Shown here piece after piece: positions 51,101 through 58,979 of a stretch of 64,000 bases of DNA; position 1 is the stretch's first letter; each line of letters opens with the position of its first letter. The stretch lies in the NCBI RefSeq assembly GCF_000423445.1, contig NZ_AUHZ01000009.1, forward strand, positions 59,382 to 123,381, read 5' to 3'. Made by a program: the position numbers and the translations under genes. This stretch comes from Acidipropionibacterium thoenii DSM 20276 (GTDB taxonomy: Bacteria; Actinomycetota; Actinomycetes; Propionibacteriales; Propionibacteriaceae). The notes beneath the pieces were generated by a model. It did no database searches. It was given only the letters and a program-made list of their open reading frames with translations, and was not told the origin of the DNA.

Positions 51101-51712
51101 CGCGCCGAGAACCTCGGCCAGTTCGCGGTGGTGCACGGCTACTGGCCGGTGGTCGCCGAGGGCCGTCGCCTCATCGTGCTGGATCCGGCCGACACCTCCC
51201 ACGAGCTCACCCGCTTCGAGTTCCCCCGCCAGCAGGGTGGACGCCGGCTGTGCCTGGCCGATTTCTTCCGCGACGCCGGAGAGGCCGCCGAGCTGGGCCC
51301 CGACATCATCGCCTTCCAGCTGGTGACGATGGGCCAACAGATCTCCAAGGCCACCAATGAGCTCTTCGAGGCCAACGCCTACCGGGAGTACCTGGAGCTG
51401 CACGGACTGTCGGTGCAGCTGGCCGAGGCACTGGCCGAGATGTGGCATCACCGGATCCGCCAGGAGCTCGGTATCGCCGCCGACCCGGAGGACATCGCCG
51501 CCGCCATCGACCACCAGACCTACCGCGGCTGTCGCTACAGCTTCGGCTACGCGGCCTGCCCCGATCTGGAGGATCGCGCCAAGGTCGCCGCCCTGCTGGA
51601 ACCCTCACGGATCGGCGTCGAGTTGTCCGAGGAGTTCCAGCTGCACCCAGAGCAGTCCACCGACGCATTCGTCGTCCACCATCCGGAGGCCAGCTATTTC
51701 AACGCCAAATGA
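48143..51712 (+). CDS. metH: Cobalamin-dependent methionine synthase
   Basis: A 1189-residue, four-module MetH. The N-terminal homocysteine domain has zinc cysteines in GMNCATGP and GGCCGTTPEH. The pterin domain (about 330-600) has IGERTNANGSKAFRE. The cap and B12-binding domains contain DVHDIGKN, with axial ligand His742. The reactivation domain at the C-terminus has RGCRYSFGYAACPD. A low-complexity linker (about residues 870-930, Ala/Pro-rich) separates the last two. It methylates homocysteine from 5-methyl-THF. Propionibacteria make cobalamin, which suits B12 dependence. Confidence 0.97.
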   Translation: MTSALRSALGSRLLILDGAMGTMLQAADLSNDDFAGLDGCNEILNVTRPDVIRDIHDRYLAAGADLIETNTFGANLSALGEYDISDRAVELAAAATGMARGCADAASTPDRPRFVVGSIGPGTKLPTLGHIGFAAIRDVYQQVIEAMIDQGADAVQIETCQDLLQAKAAVIAAHRAAAARGVDLPVMVDITVETTGTMLLGSETAAALTVLEPLGIDAIGMNCATGPAEMAEHLRTLSRGARIPVTCMPNAGLPVISGEGARYPLGPKDLTEALSDYSQRFGLSVVGGCCGTTPEHIAMIAQTLSGRPVAERHPVHVDAVASLYSEVPLSQDTAYLAIGERTNANGSKAFREAMLAENWEECIDIAKAQTRDGAHLLDLCVDYVGRDGASDMATLAARMSTAVTLPVVLDSTEPDVLRAGLEHLAGRCIINSVNYEDGDGPDSRFRKVMPLVREYGTGVVALTIDEEGQARTKDWKLRVASRLIDDLTANWGMAVGDILVDCLTFPIATGQQETRRDGVETIEAIRELKARYPGVRTTLGVSNISFGLNPAARIVLNSVFLHEAVEAGLDSAIVHAAKILPIDRIPEEQREVALDLVWDRRGTDAPAPRGAESYDPLTRFLELFEGVTTASMKAEREAELAALPLLERLKQRIIDGNAKGLVEDLDEAMEQKAALDIVNEDLLAGMQVVGELFGSGRMQLPFVLQSAEVMKAAVAHLEPHMEKTDAGGKGTLVLATVKGDVHDIGKNLVDIIVSNNGYSVVNLGIKQPAQAIIRAAEDNDADAIGMSGLLVKSTMVMRDNLLELNHEGLARKYPVMLGGAALTRSYVEHDLNEMFDGEVRYAKDAFEGLRLMDAVMAVKHGVPGAALPAIRARRVAVRPARAAATEGSGASGGAAAPDAREAVPAPDVRADVARPTPAGGVDVPAPPFWGSRVTKGIALGDITAWLDERATFMGRWGLKGSRSDGSYEKVVNEVGRPRLRMLLDKIRAENLGQFAVVHGYWPVVAEGRRLIVLDPADTSHELTRFEFPRQQGGRRLCLADFFRDAGEAAELGPDIIAFQLVTMGQQISKATNELFEANAYREYLELHGLSVQLAEALAEMWHHRIRQELGIAADPEDIAAAIDHQTYRGCRYSFGYAACPDLEDRAKVAALLEPSRIGVELSEEFQLHPEQSTDAFVVHHPEASYFNAK

Positions 51713-51752
51713 GACGCCGACAACGGTGCCGTCCACTCCCGGGAAACCCGAG

Positions 51753-53351
51753 ATGCTGACCCCGGCAGCTGTGCTGTGGGATCTGGACGGGACTCTCGTC
51801 AACACCGAGCCGCGCTGGATCGAGGCCGAGATCCAGATCGCCACATCACACGGCCTGGCATGGACGGAGGAGGACTCCCTGGCCTTCGTCGGCACCCCGA
51901 TGACTCCGACGTGCACCGCGATCAGCGAGGGTCTGGGCGGGGACCCGGACCCCAACCAGATCGCCGCCCTGCTGGTGGCCCAGGTGCGCCAGTACCACCA
52001 GCAACGGGAGGTGCCCTGGTGCCCGGGCTCCTACGACCTGCTGAAGCAGGTGCGGGCCGCCGGAATCCCGTGCGCCCTGGTGACCAACTCCACGCGCTCG
52101 GTCATCGAACCGATTCTCGAGCACTTCGAGGAGGGCCTGTTCTCCTCGATCGTCTGCTTCGACGACCTTCCCGAGGGCCACAGCAAACCGGCACCCGACC
52201 CCTACCTCAGGGCCGCCGCAGAGCTGGGGGTCGACGCCGCCGACTGCCTGGTGATCGAGGACTCGCCCTCAGGAGCCCAGGCAGGTCATGCCGCCGGCGC
52301 CCGGGTCCTGACCCTGGATGGTCTGGCCACCCCGCCGCCGGGACCCAACCGTGTCCATCGCCACGACCTGAAGGGCCTCCAGCTCGCCGACCTGGTCAAG
52401 CTGTGGCACCTGGCCGGCCAGCCCGCCGCTCCGATGTCTGCCGGTGGTGGTGGAGTGCTGCGGCCCGGCGAGAGGGTCACGCTGACCGATTCCAAGGGAC
52501 GCCGCCACTCCATCGTGCTGGCCGAGGGCGGGATCTTCCACACCACCAAAGGGATGGTGCGCCACGACGATCTGATCGGTTCACCCCAGGCAGTGGTGGT
52601 GACCTCTGCGGGCGGGATGGACTTCCTGGCGATGCGTCCCATCCTCAGCGAGTTCACCGTGACGATGCCCCGGGAGGCGGCCATCATCTACCCCAAGGAG
52701 TCGGCGCAGATCCTGATGATGGCCGACATCTTCCCCGGCGCGCGAGTGCTGGAGGCCGGGGTCGGCTCGGGCGGCCTGTCGATCCCGCTGCTGCGAGCCA
52801 TCGGGCCGACCGGCCGACTCACCTCCTACGAGAGGCGTCCGGAGTTCGCCGAGGTGGCCCGTTCCAATGTCGTCACCTTCTACGGATCCGAGCCGGCCTG
52901 CTGGAACCTGAGACTGGCCGACCTGGCCACCGACATCTCCGCCGAACCGATCGATCGGGCCGTGCTGGACATGCTGGCCCCCTGGGAGTGCGTCCAGGCC
53001 GTGGGTCGGGTGCTGGTGCCCGGCGGCGTGCTGTGCTGTTACGTCGCCACCACTACCCAGATGGGTCGGGTGATGGACACCCTGCGCGCCGAGGGTGGCT
53101 GGACCGAGCCGAGCGCCACTGAGACCACCATCCGCGACTGGCATGCCGAGGGGCTGTCGATCCGCCCCTCGCACGGGTCCACCGGGCACACCGGGTTCCT
53201 GGTGATCGCACGGCGGCTGGCCCCGGGAGTGCTGGCGCCGATGCGCAAACGCCGACCGGCCCCGGGGGCTTACGGGCCCGATTACCACGGCCCCCGGCCG
53301 CTCAACATCACCGAGCACGACCAGTGGCGCCCCGCCAAGGAGGAGCGCTGA
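51753..53351 (+). CDS. Fusion of HAD phosphatase and tRNA m1A58 methyltransferase (TrmI)
   Basis: One 532-residue open frame. Residues 1-226 form a HAD-family phosphatase (DLDGTLVNTEP, VTNST, KPAPDPYL, VIEDSPSGAQAG), of the type that often follows metH. Residues 227-532 form TrmI: SAGGGGVLRPGERVTLTD, then SAM-binding VLEAGVGSGGLSIPLL, SYERRPEFAEVARSNV and LDMLAPWECV. No stop codon separates them, and the internal ATG at 52433 has no ribosome binding site, so a fused protein is likely. In other actinobacteria I expect separate genes. GTG at 51726 is an alternative start. Confidence 0.88.
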   Translation: MLTPAAVLWDLDGTLVNTEPRWIEAEIQIATSHGLAWTEEDSLAFVGTPMTPTCTAISEGLGGDPDPNQIAALLVAQVRQYHQQREVPWCPGSYDLLKQVRAAGIPCALVTNSTRSVIEPILEHFEEGLFSSIVCFDDLPEGHSKPAPDPYLRAAAELGVDAADCLVIEDSPSGAQAGHAAGARVLTLDGLATPPPGPNRVHRHDLKGLQLADLVKLWHLAGQPAAPMSAGGGGVLRPGERVTLTDSKGRRHSIVLAEGGIFHTTKGMVRHDDLIGSPQAVVVTSAGGMDFLAMRPILSEFTVTMPREAAIIYPKESAQILMMADIFPGARVLEAGVGSGGLSIPLLRAIGPTGRLTSYERRPEFAEVARSNVVTFYGSEPACWNLRLADLATDISAEPIDRAVLDMLAPWECVQAVGRVLVPGGVLCCYVATTTQMGRVMDTLRAEGGWTEPSATETTIRDWHAEGLSIRPSHGSTGHTGFLVIARRLAPGVLAPMRKRRPAPGAYGPDYHGPRPLNITEHDQWRPAKEER

Positions 53352-53379
53352 GGCGGGCTGCTGATCCGACCTCGCTGCG

Positions 53380-53787
53380 TCAGGACTGTCTGGACGGCGT
53401 CCTGGCCGCCCGGAATCTGCGGATGAGGCCGGCGACGATCCGCCAGCCGATCAGCTCCACTGTCAGGAAGATCCCGGCGACGATGATGAAGGAGACCGCG
53501 ATCCCCTGACCGGTGAGATGGCGGATCACCATCCCCAGCACCAGGGTGGCGCCCCACACCACCAGTCCGGCCGGCCAGCCCGAGGCGACCAACCGCACCG
53601 CCACCACGATGATCCAGCCCACCACCAGCCCCACCGCGAAGGGCACCACGGTGCGCAGCAGCCCACCCGGGCTGAGGTTCTCGTGATGGGACAACCGCCC
53701 GATGATCCCGAAGATCACGACCGCCAGGATGTCCATCACCACCACCAGGCGGACCTGGCCTGAGGCCGTTCCATCACTGTGGCTCAT
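53380..53787 (-). CDS. DUF3054 family membrane protein
   Basis: A 135-residue protein with four predicted membrane helices (VVVMDILAVVIFGIIG, VVPFAVGLVVGWIIVVAVRL, LVVWGATLVLGMVIRH, VSFIIVAGIFLTVELIGW). It matches the small actinobacterial DUF3054 family, function unknown. The motif DILAVVIFGIIGRLSHHE at the first helix is typical. The ATG at 53787 follows AAGGGGG. It converges on the HAD-TrmI gene and diverges from prcB, standing where mpa, dop and pup would be expected in many actinobacteria. Confidence 0.88.
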   Translation of the reverse strand: MSHSDGTASGQVRLVVVMDILAVVIFGIIGRLSHHENLSPGGLLRTVVPFAVGLVVGWIIVVAVRLVASGWPAGLVVWGATLVLGMVIRHLTGQGIAVSFIIVAGIFLTVELIGWRIVAGLIRRFRAARTPSRQS

Positions 53788-53888
53788 CAGGGCCCCCTTG
53801 CCTGTCATGGGATAGCGAGGACTGGCCCGACAACGGGCAAGCCGCGAGCCCGACGATACCGCTGCGGGCGTCGGGAGTTCCGGTTGGC

Positions 53889-53894
53889 TACTCT
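53889..53894 (+). promoter_or_regulatory. Possible prcB -10 element
   Basis: TACTCT lies about 62 nt before the prcB ATG and would give a leader carrying the GAGGAGG ribosome binding site. Confidence 0.35.
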
Positions 53895-53955
53895 TGGGGC
53901 GGGATGCTGCGGCCACCCGGCCGTGCCGGCGTCTGCGATGAACGCGAGGAGGACG

Positions 53956-54774
53956 ATGATCCAGCCGTGGGGAACGATGCTTCCGGCGCCCTTCCTGGCG
54001 GCCGGTAATGACTCCTTCGCAGAGTTCACCCGAACCGTCGCCCCAGATCTGCTTCCGCCCACCACGCTGGACACCAGCATGCCTGAGCTGCTGCGTCACG
54101 GCACCACCGTCGTCGCCCTCAAGTACTCCTCGGGAGTGGTGGTGGCCGGTGACAGGAGGGCCACGATGGGCACCCTGATCGTCCAGCACGACATCGAGAA
54201 GGTCTTCGGTGCCGATGACACCTCGGTGATCGGGGTGGCCGGTGCCGCCGGGCTGGCGATCGAGTTGGTCCGGCTGTTCCAGACCGAGCTGGAGCACTAC
54301 GAGAAGATCGAGGGACGTGCGCTGAGTCTGGAGGGCAGAGCAGCACGGCTGTCCATCCTGGTGCGCTCCAACCTGGCGATGGCAGTCCAGGGGATCGCCG
54401 TCATCCCGGTCTTCGCCGGATGGGACGCCGTCCATCATCGCGGGCGGATCTTCTCCTATGACGGCACCGGCGGGCGTTACGAGGAGTACGCCTTCTCCAC
54501 CGCCGGCTCCGGCGACATCTTCGCCAAGGCCACCCTCAAGCAACTCCACCGCCTCGACATGGACCGCGATGAGGCGGTCCAGCTGGCGGTGCGTGCGATC
54601 TACGACGCATCCGATGACGATGCCGCAACCGCCGGCCCGGACCTGGACCGGGGAATCTACCCGGTGGTCCTGATCGCCGATGAGGACGGCGTCACGAAGA
54701 TCTCCACCGAGAATGTCGCCCTGGTTGCCAAACGCATCCTCGACGAGGTCACCCGGTCCAACGAGAGTGCCTGA
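53956..54774 (+). CDS. prcB: 20S proteasome beta subunit
   Basis: A 272-residue PrcB precursor. Propeptide residues 1-49 end in HG, and autocatalytic cleavage would expose Thr50 (HG|TTVVALKYSSGVVVAGDRR). The catalytic Asp and Lys positions are seen in VVVAGDRRATMG and QHDIEKVF. AGSGDIFAKATLK and DDDAATAGPDL complete the core. The ATG at 53956 follows GAGGAGG at ideal spacing. It should form the beta rings of the degradation chamber with PrcA. No mpa/arc, dop, pup or pafA gene is in the window. Confidence 0.95.
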   Translation: MIQPWGTMLPAPFLAAGNDSFAEFTRTVAPDLLPPTTLDTSMPELLRHGTTVVALKYSSGVVVAGDRRATMGTLIVQHDIEKVFGADDTSVIGVAGAAGLAIELVRLFQTELEHYEKIEGRALSLEGRAARLSILVRSNLAMAVQGIAVIPVFAGWDAVHHRGRIFSYDGTGGRYEEYAFSTAGSGDIFAKATLKQLHRLDMDRDEAVQLAVRAIYDASDDDAATAGPDLDRGIYPVVLIADEDGVTKISTENVALVAKRILDEVTRSNESA

Positions 54775-54846
54775 GCCGGCGGTGCCACCATCCGGACCAT
54801 CGATCAGCCGCAACCGGCACCAGGCTCCCCGAGAGGAACAATCAGC

Positions 54847-55533
54847 ATGACCACGCCCGCCTACGTCTCACCCGATCAGTGGATGAGTGACCGGGCCGAC
54901 TATGCCCGCCGTGGTATCGAGGATGAGCATGCCGTCGTGGTGGCCCGGTACGCCGATGGGATCTGCATGGTGGCCCTCAACCCGTCAAGAACCCTGCACC
55001 GTACCTCCGAGATCCACGACCGGATCGGGTTCGCGTCGGTGGGCCGATTCGACGAGTCCGAACAGCTGAGGGTGGCCGGCATCCGACTGGCCGATCTGCG
55101 CGGCTATGCCTACGACCGCCTCGACGTCACCGGACTGTCGCTGGCCACCACCTACGCCCAGGTGATCGGAGGTGCCTTCGCGACGATGGGCCAGAAGCCC
55201 TATGAGGTGGAGCTGGCGGTCGCCGAGCTGGGCCTGGTCCGAAGCCAGGACCGGATATTCAAGATCAGCTGGGACGGTTCCATCACGGAGGGGACCGCGC
55301 CGATGGTGCTGGGGCCGATGAGCCCTGACCGTCGGGAGACCGTCGAGGAGTTCCTCATCGATACCACGCCACTCGATGACGCCGTGCGCTGCGCAGCCGC
55401 GGCCCTCACCGCCTCCTCGGAGCCGGTACCCGACCAGCTCGAGGTCTCCATCCTCGACCCGCGCACCGGTGGTCGGCGGACCTTCCGCAGGTTGGCCGCA
55501 GATCGGGTCCGCACCTTCTGGGACGCGGCATGA
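54847..55533 (+). CDS. prcA: 20S proteasome alpha subunit
   Basis: A 228-residue PrcA. The alpha-type N-terminus (YVSPDQWMSDRADYARRGIE) leads into the fold, with HDRIGFASVGRFDESEQLR, LSLATTYAQVIGGAFATMGQ and KPYEVELAVAELG. Alpha rings gate substrate entry to the beta chamber. The ATG at 54847 follows AGAGGAAC. The tail ends TFWDAA. The tyrA start overlaps its stop codon (ATGA), so the proteasome genes and tyrA are probably one transcript; pafA, the usual neighbour, is absent. Confidence 0.95.
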   Translation: MTTPAYVSPDQWMSDRADYARRGIEDEHAVVVARYADGICMVALNPSRTLHRTSEIHDRIGFASVGRFDESEQLRVAGIRLADLRGYAYDRLDVTGLSLATTYAQVIGGAFATMGQKPYEVELAVAELGLVRSQDRIFKISWDGSITEGTAPMVLGPMSPDRRETVEEFLIDTTPLDDAVRCAAAALTASSEPVPDQLEVSILDPRTGGRRTFRRLAADRVRTFWDAA

Positions 55534-56624
55534 GCCCGCTGCCGGTCGCCGACCCCGACGACATCGCAGACCTGTCCCCGGTGCTGATCGTGGGCACCGG
55601 GCTGATCGGGGCCTCCATCGGATGCGCCCTGACCAGTCAGGGGGTCGAGGTGCATCTGTGGGATCTCGACCCGGCCAATGGGATGGTGGCCGCCGGGCGC
55701 GGAGCCGGGATCCTGGGACCGCGGGATCCCCGCGACTACCGACTCGTGGTGGTGGCCACGCCGCCGGCCGCGGTGGCCGCCACGGTCGCGGAGAGGTCGC
55801 GCTGGCACCGCAATGCGGTGATCACCGACACCGCATCGGTGAAGTCGGCGGTCCTCGCCGAGCTGCAGGGCAGGGGTCTGGACCTGTCGCGATATGTCAG
55901 CTCCCACCCGATGTCGGGAACCCAGTACGACGGACCGATGACGGCAGTCCCCGAACTCTTCGTCGACCGCACCTGGGTGCTCACCCCTCGCCCGGAGAAT
56001 CCCCCACAGGCCGTGGAACGGGTCCGCCGGTTGGCGGTGGTCTGCGGCGCCAGGACCGTCACCCTGGACACCCTCGAGCACGACACCGCGGTGGCCGAGG
56101 TCTCCCATCTGCCGCAGCTGATGAGCATCCTCACCGGGGCGAACCTGCGCCACGCCGATTCCAGCCACCTGACGCTGGCCGGCGGGGGGATCCGCGACGT
56201 CACCCGGATCGCCCAGTCCCAGACCGGCATGTGGCGCCAGATCATCTCCGCCAACCGGTCCGCGGTCCGCCGGCAGCTCGACCGGGTCCGCGAGGACCTC
56301 GACACCCTGATCGGGGCCCTCGACGATCCCGACGAGCTGGAGGCCTTCCTCGAGATGGGCCGGAGCGGTGCCCGGTTGCTGGGCGGCAAGCACGGCCGCG
56401 AGCTCTCGAAGACCACCACTGTGGTGGTGGAGATCCCCGACCGCCCCGGCGCCCTGGCCCGGCTGTTCTCCGACATCGGCCGACTCGGGGTCAATATCGA
56501 GGATCTGTCGGTGGAGCACGACCAGGCCCGCGACTCCGGCTTCCTGTCGATCGAGGTTGATCCGGCGAGGGCCGACGACCTGAGAGCCTGGATGCGCGAG
56601 CACGACTGGGGGCTGCGTTCATGA
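55530..56624 (+). CDS. tyrA: Prephenate dehydrogenase with ACT domain
   Basis: A 364-residue enzyme of tyrosine synthesis. The Rossmann N-terminus has VLIVGTGLIGASIGCAL; the catalytic domain has SHPMSGTQYDGP and HLPQLMSILTG. The C-terminal ACT domain (about residues 297-364, TTTVVVEIPDRPGALARLFS) probably senses tyrosine. It converts prephenate with NAD(P). It overlaps prcA by 4 nt; cmk lies 146 bp downstream, as in many actinobacteria. Confidence 0.94.
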   Translation: MSPLPVADPDDIADLSPVLIVGTGLIGASIGCALTSQGVEVHLWDLDPANGMVAAGRGAGILGPRDPRDYRLVVVATPPAAVAATVAERSRWHRNAVITDTASVKSAVLAELQGRGLDLSRYVSSHPMSGTQYDGPMTAVPELFVDRTWVLTPRPENPPQAVERVRRLAVVCGARTVTLDTLEHDTAVAEVSHLPQLMSILTGANLRHADSSHLTLAGGGIRDVTRIAQSQTGMWRQIISANRSAVRRQLDRVREDLDTLIGALDDPDELEAFLEMGRSGARLLGGKHGRELSKTTTVVVEIPDRPGALARLFSDIGRLGVNIEDLSVEHDQARDSGFLSIEVDPARADDLRAWMREHDWGLRS

Positions 56625-56769
56625 GTCGCCTGCTCTCACTCGCCGCCGGCCCGACCCCGCCCAGTCCCGACGGTCCAGGTACCGGCTGACCTCCGTCGGC
56701 TCACCCGCCAGCTGTTCCGCACCTGCTGTTCGTCCCCCATTCCCAATCTCGACACCCATTGGAGCCCGC

Positions 56770-57498
56770 ATGACCTCCGCCCCATCCGCCGATCCGTCTC
56801 CCGCCGCCGCGGAGAGTCACGACGAGCTGGTGATCGCCGTCGACGGGCCGAGCGGCTCGGGGAAGTCCTCGACCTCCCGGGCGGTGGCCCAGCGGCTGGG
56901 GCTGGCCTACCTGGACACTGGATCGATGTACCGGGCGGTGACCTGCGCGGTGGCCAACCGCGGCATCGACCCGGTGACCGATCCTGGCGCTGTGATCGAT
57001 CTGGTGCGCGATGCCGATCTGGAACTGAGCACGGTTCCCGGCGTCGAGAAGGTGGTCATCGACGGACAGGATGTCACCGAGCAGATCCGCGAACCCGCCA
57101 CCAGCGCCGCCGTCTCCGCGGTGGCCACCATTCAGCCGGTCCGCGACCTGCTCACCGACCGGATGCGCCGGATCGTGGCCGCACACGGCCACCGGATGGT
57201 GGTGGAGGGCCGCGACATCACCACCGTGGTGTGCCCCGATGCCCAGCTGAGGGTGCTGCTGGTCGCCGACCCGGCGGTACGGGTGGCCCGGCGCAGCGCC
57301 GAGCTCGAGGCGACCGTCGATGTGCGTGAGGTCACCGACCTGGTGATCCGCCGCGACCGCGACGACTCGACGGTCTCCTCCTTCCAGGCTCCGGCTCCCG
57401 GGGTCACCATGATCGACTCCACCGCACTGACACTCGACCAGGTCGTTGATACGGTCGTGTCTCTGGTGAACAACCTTGCAAAGGATACGAATGACTGA
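56770..57498 (+). CDS. cmk: Cytidylate kinase
   Basis: A 242-residue P-loop kinase that makes CDP from CMP. Walker A is [12 protein letters not shown], and the CMP-binding region has [22 protein letters not shown] and [15 protein letters not shown]. An N-terminal extension of about 18 residues precedes the core. The ATG at 56770 is 6 nt after GGAG. Its end overlaps der by 8 nt, giving the conserved cmk-der pair. Confidence 0.95.
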   Translation: MTSAPSADPSPAAAESHDELVIAVDGPSGSGKSSTSRAVAQRLGLAYLDTGSMYRAVTCAVANRGIDPVTDPGAVIDLVRDADLELSTVPGVEKVVIDGQDVTEQIREPATSAAVSAVATIQPVRDLLTDRMRRIVAAHGHRMVVEGRDITTVVCPDAQLRVLLVADPAVRVARRSAELEATVDVREVTDLVIRRDRDDSTVSSFQAPAPGVTMIDSTALTLDQVVDTVVSLVNNLAKDTND

Positions 57499-58852
57499 GA
57501 CGACACCTCCTGAAGAGGGCTTCGAGGAGGCACTGCCCAAGCCGGTGGTGGCCGTCGTCGGCCGCCCCAATGTCGGCAAGTCGACTCTGGTCAACCGCAT
57601 TCTGGGACGCCGCGAGGCCGTCGTCCAGGACATTCCAGGGGTGACCCGCGACCGGGTCTCCTATGACGCCGAGTGGGCCGGTCACGAGTTCGTGCTGGTC
57701 GATACCGGTGGCTGGGCCTCGGATGCCAGGGGAATGGCGGCCAGGATCGCCGAGCAGGCCGAGCTGGCGATCTCCACCGCTGACGTCGTGCTGCTGGTGG
57801 TCGATGCCACCATCGGCACCACAGACGAGGACGAGGCGGTGGTCCGGGTGCTGCGCAGGGCCAACAAGCCGGTGGTACTGGCCGCCAACAAGGTCGACGA
57901 CCAGCGCAGCGAGGCCAGCGCGGCGACCATGTGGAACCTGGGGCTGGGGGAACCCTGGCCGGTCTCGGCGATGCACGGGCGCGGTTCCGGCGACATGTTG
58001 GACGCCCTGGTGGCCGTGCTGCCGCAGCGGACCGAGCTGGTCGAGGAGGTGGGCGGCCCACGCCGGGTGGCGATCGTCGGCAAGCCGAATGTCGGGAAGT
58101 CCTCGCTGCTGAACAGGCTGGCGCGGGCCGACCGTTCGGTGGTCTCCGATGTCTCCGGGACCACCGTCGACCCGGTCGACGAGCTGGTCAGCGTCGGACG
58201 CACCGTGTACCGGTTCATCGACACCGCCGGGCTGCGCAAGCGTGTCAACGAGGCCTCCGGCCACGAGTACTACGCCTCGCTGCGCACCCAGACGGCGATC
58301 GAGCGGGCCGAGGTCTGCGTCGTCGTCATCGATGCCGCCGAGTCGATCAGCGACCAGGACCTGCGGATCCTCACGATGGTGGAGGAGGCCGGCAGGGCGC
58401 TGGTGATCGCCTACAACAAATGGGATCTCACCGATGAGGAGCGCCGCCGCTACCTGGAGAGAGAGATCGAGCGCGACGTCCAGGCATTCGGCTGGGCACC
58501 CAGGGTCAACATCTCGGCGCTGTCCGGGCGAAATGTCGAGCGTCTCGGATCGGCCATCGAGGCGGCACTGGAGGGTTGGCAGACCCGGGTGTCCACCGGC
58601 AAGTTCAACGCCTTCCTCGGCAAACTGGCAGCGGCCCATCCACACCCGGTCCGCGGCGGAAAGCAGCCCCGGATCCTGTTCGGCACCCAGGCCCACAGCT
58701 GCCCGCCGACCTTCGTGCTGTTCACCTCGGGTGTGATGGATCAGGGGTACGTGAGATTCATCGAACGGCGTCTGCGCGAGGACTTCGGCTTCGTCGGGAC
58801 GCCGGTCAAGGTCGAGGTGCGCCCCCGCGAGAAGCGCGGCAAGAAGCGCTGA
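57491..58852 (+). CDS. der: Ribosome-assembly GTPase Der (EngA)
   Basis: A 453-residue protein with two tandem GTPase domains, unique to Der. P-loops are GRPNVGKS (from residue 24) and GKPNVGKS (from residue 197). DTGG and DTAG switch II, NKVD and NKWD guanine-specificity motifs follow each. The KH-like C-terminal domain ends in [14 protein letters not shown]. It assists 50S subunit assembly. The ATG at 57491 overlaps the cmk stop codon. Confidence 0.97.
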   Translation: MTETTPPEEGFEEALPKPVVAVVGRPNVGKSTLVNRILGRREAVVQDIPGVTRDRVSYDAEWAGHEFVLVDTGGWASDARGMAARIAEQAELAISTADVVLLVVDATIGTTDEDEAVVRVLRRANKPVVLAANKVDDQRSEASAATMWNLGLGEPWPVSAMHGRGSGDMLDALVAVLPQRTELVEEVGGPRRVAIVGKPNVGKSSLLNRLARADRSVVSDVSGTTVDPVDELVSVGRTVYRFIDTAGLRKRVNEASGHEYYASLRTQTAIERAEVCVVVIDAAESISDQDLRILTMVEEAGRALVIAYNKWDLTDEERRRYLEREIERDVQAFGWAPRVNISALSGRNVERLGSAIEAALEGWQTRVSTGKFNAFLGKLAAAHPHPVRGGKQPRILFGTQAHSCPPTFVLFTSGVMDQGYVRFIERRLREDFGFVGTPVKVEVRPREKRGKKR

Positions 58853-58918
58853 GCCCCCGGCTCGACCACATCCCTGGAGGGAGTCGGCGCCTTCGCCACT
58901 TCCAACTTATAGGCCATA

Positions 58919-58941
58919 GGGGGTCTTGCCGCAAGGGCCCC
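58919..58941. promoter_or_regulatory. Rifamycin-associated-element-like dyad upstream of helR
   Basis: A dyad has a perfect core CTTGC-C-GCAAG (58925-58935). Its outer arms GGGG (58919-58922) and CCCC (58938-58941) pair after 2 mismatched bases on each side. It lies 38 bp before the helR ATG. The CTTGC-N-GCAAG core with G/C flanks is how I recall the rifamycin-associated element, found before rifamycin-resistance genes including helR. A TTGCCG within it and CAGAAT at 58951 may be the -35 and -10 (19-bp spacing). Confidence 0.7.
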
Positions 58942-58979
58942 GGTCGGGCGCAGAATTGCCGTCCTCCATCTGACAGGAC

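Noticed and set aside
48371..51514. 1047-codon minus-strand frame opposite metH
   Set aside because: The composition (Gly, His, Gln, Asp rich, no domain) is that of a codon-bias shadow; metH on the other strand is complete.
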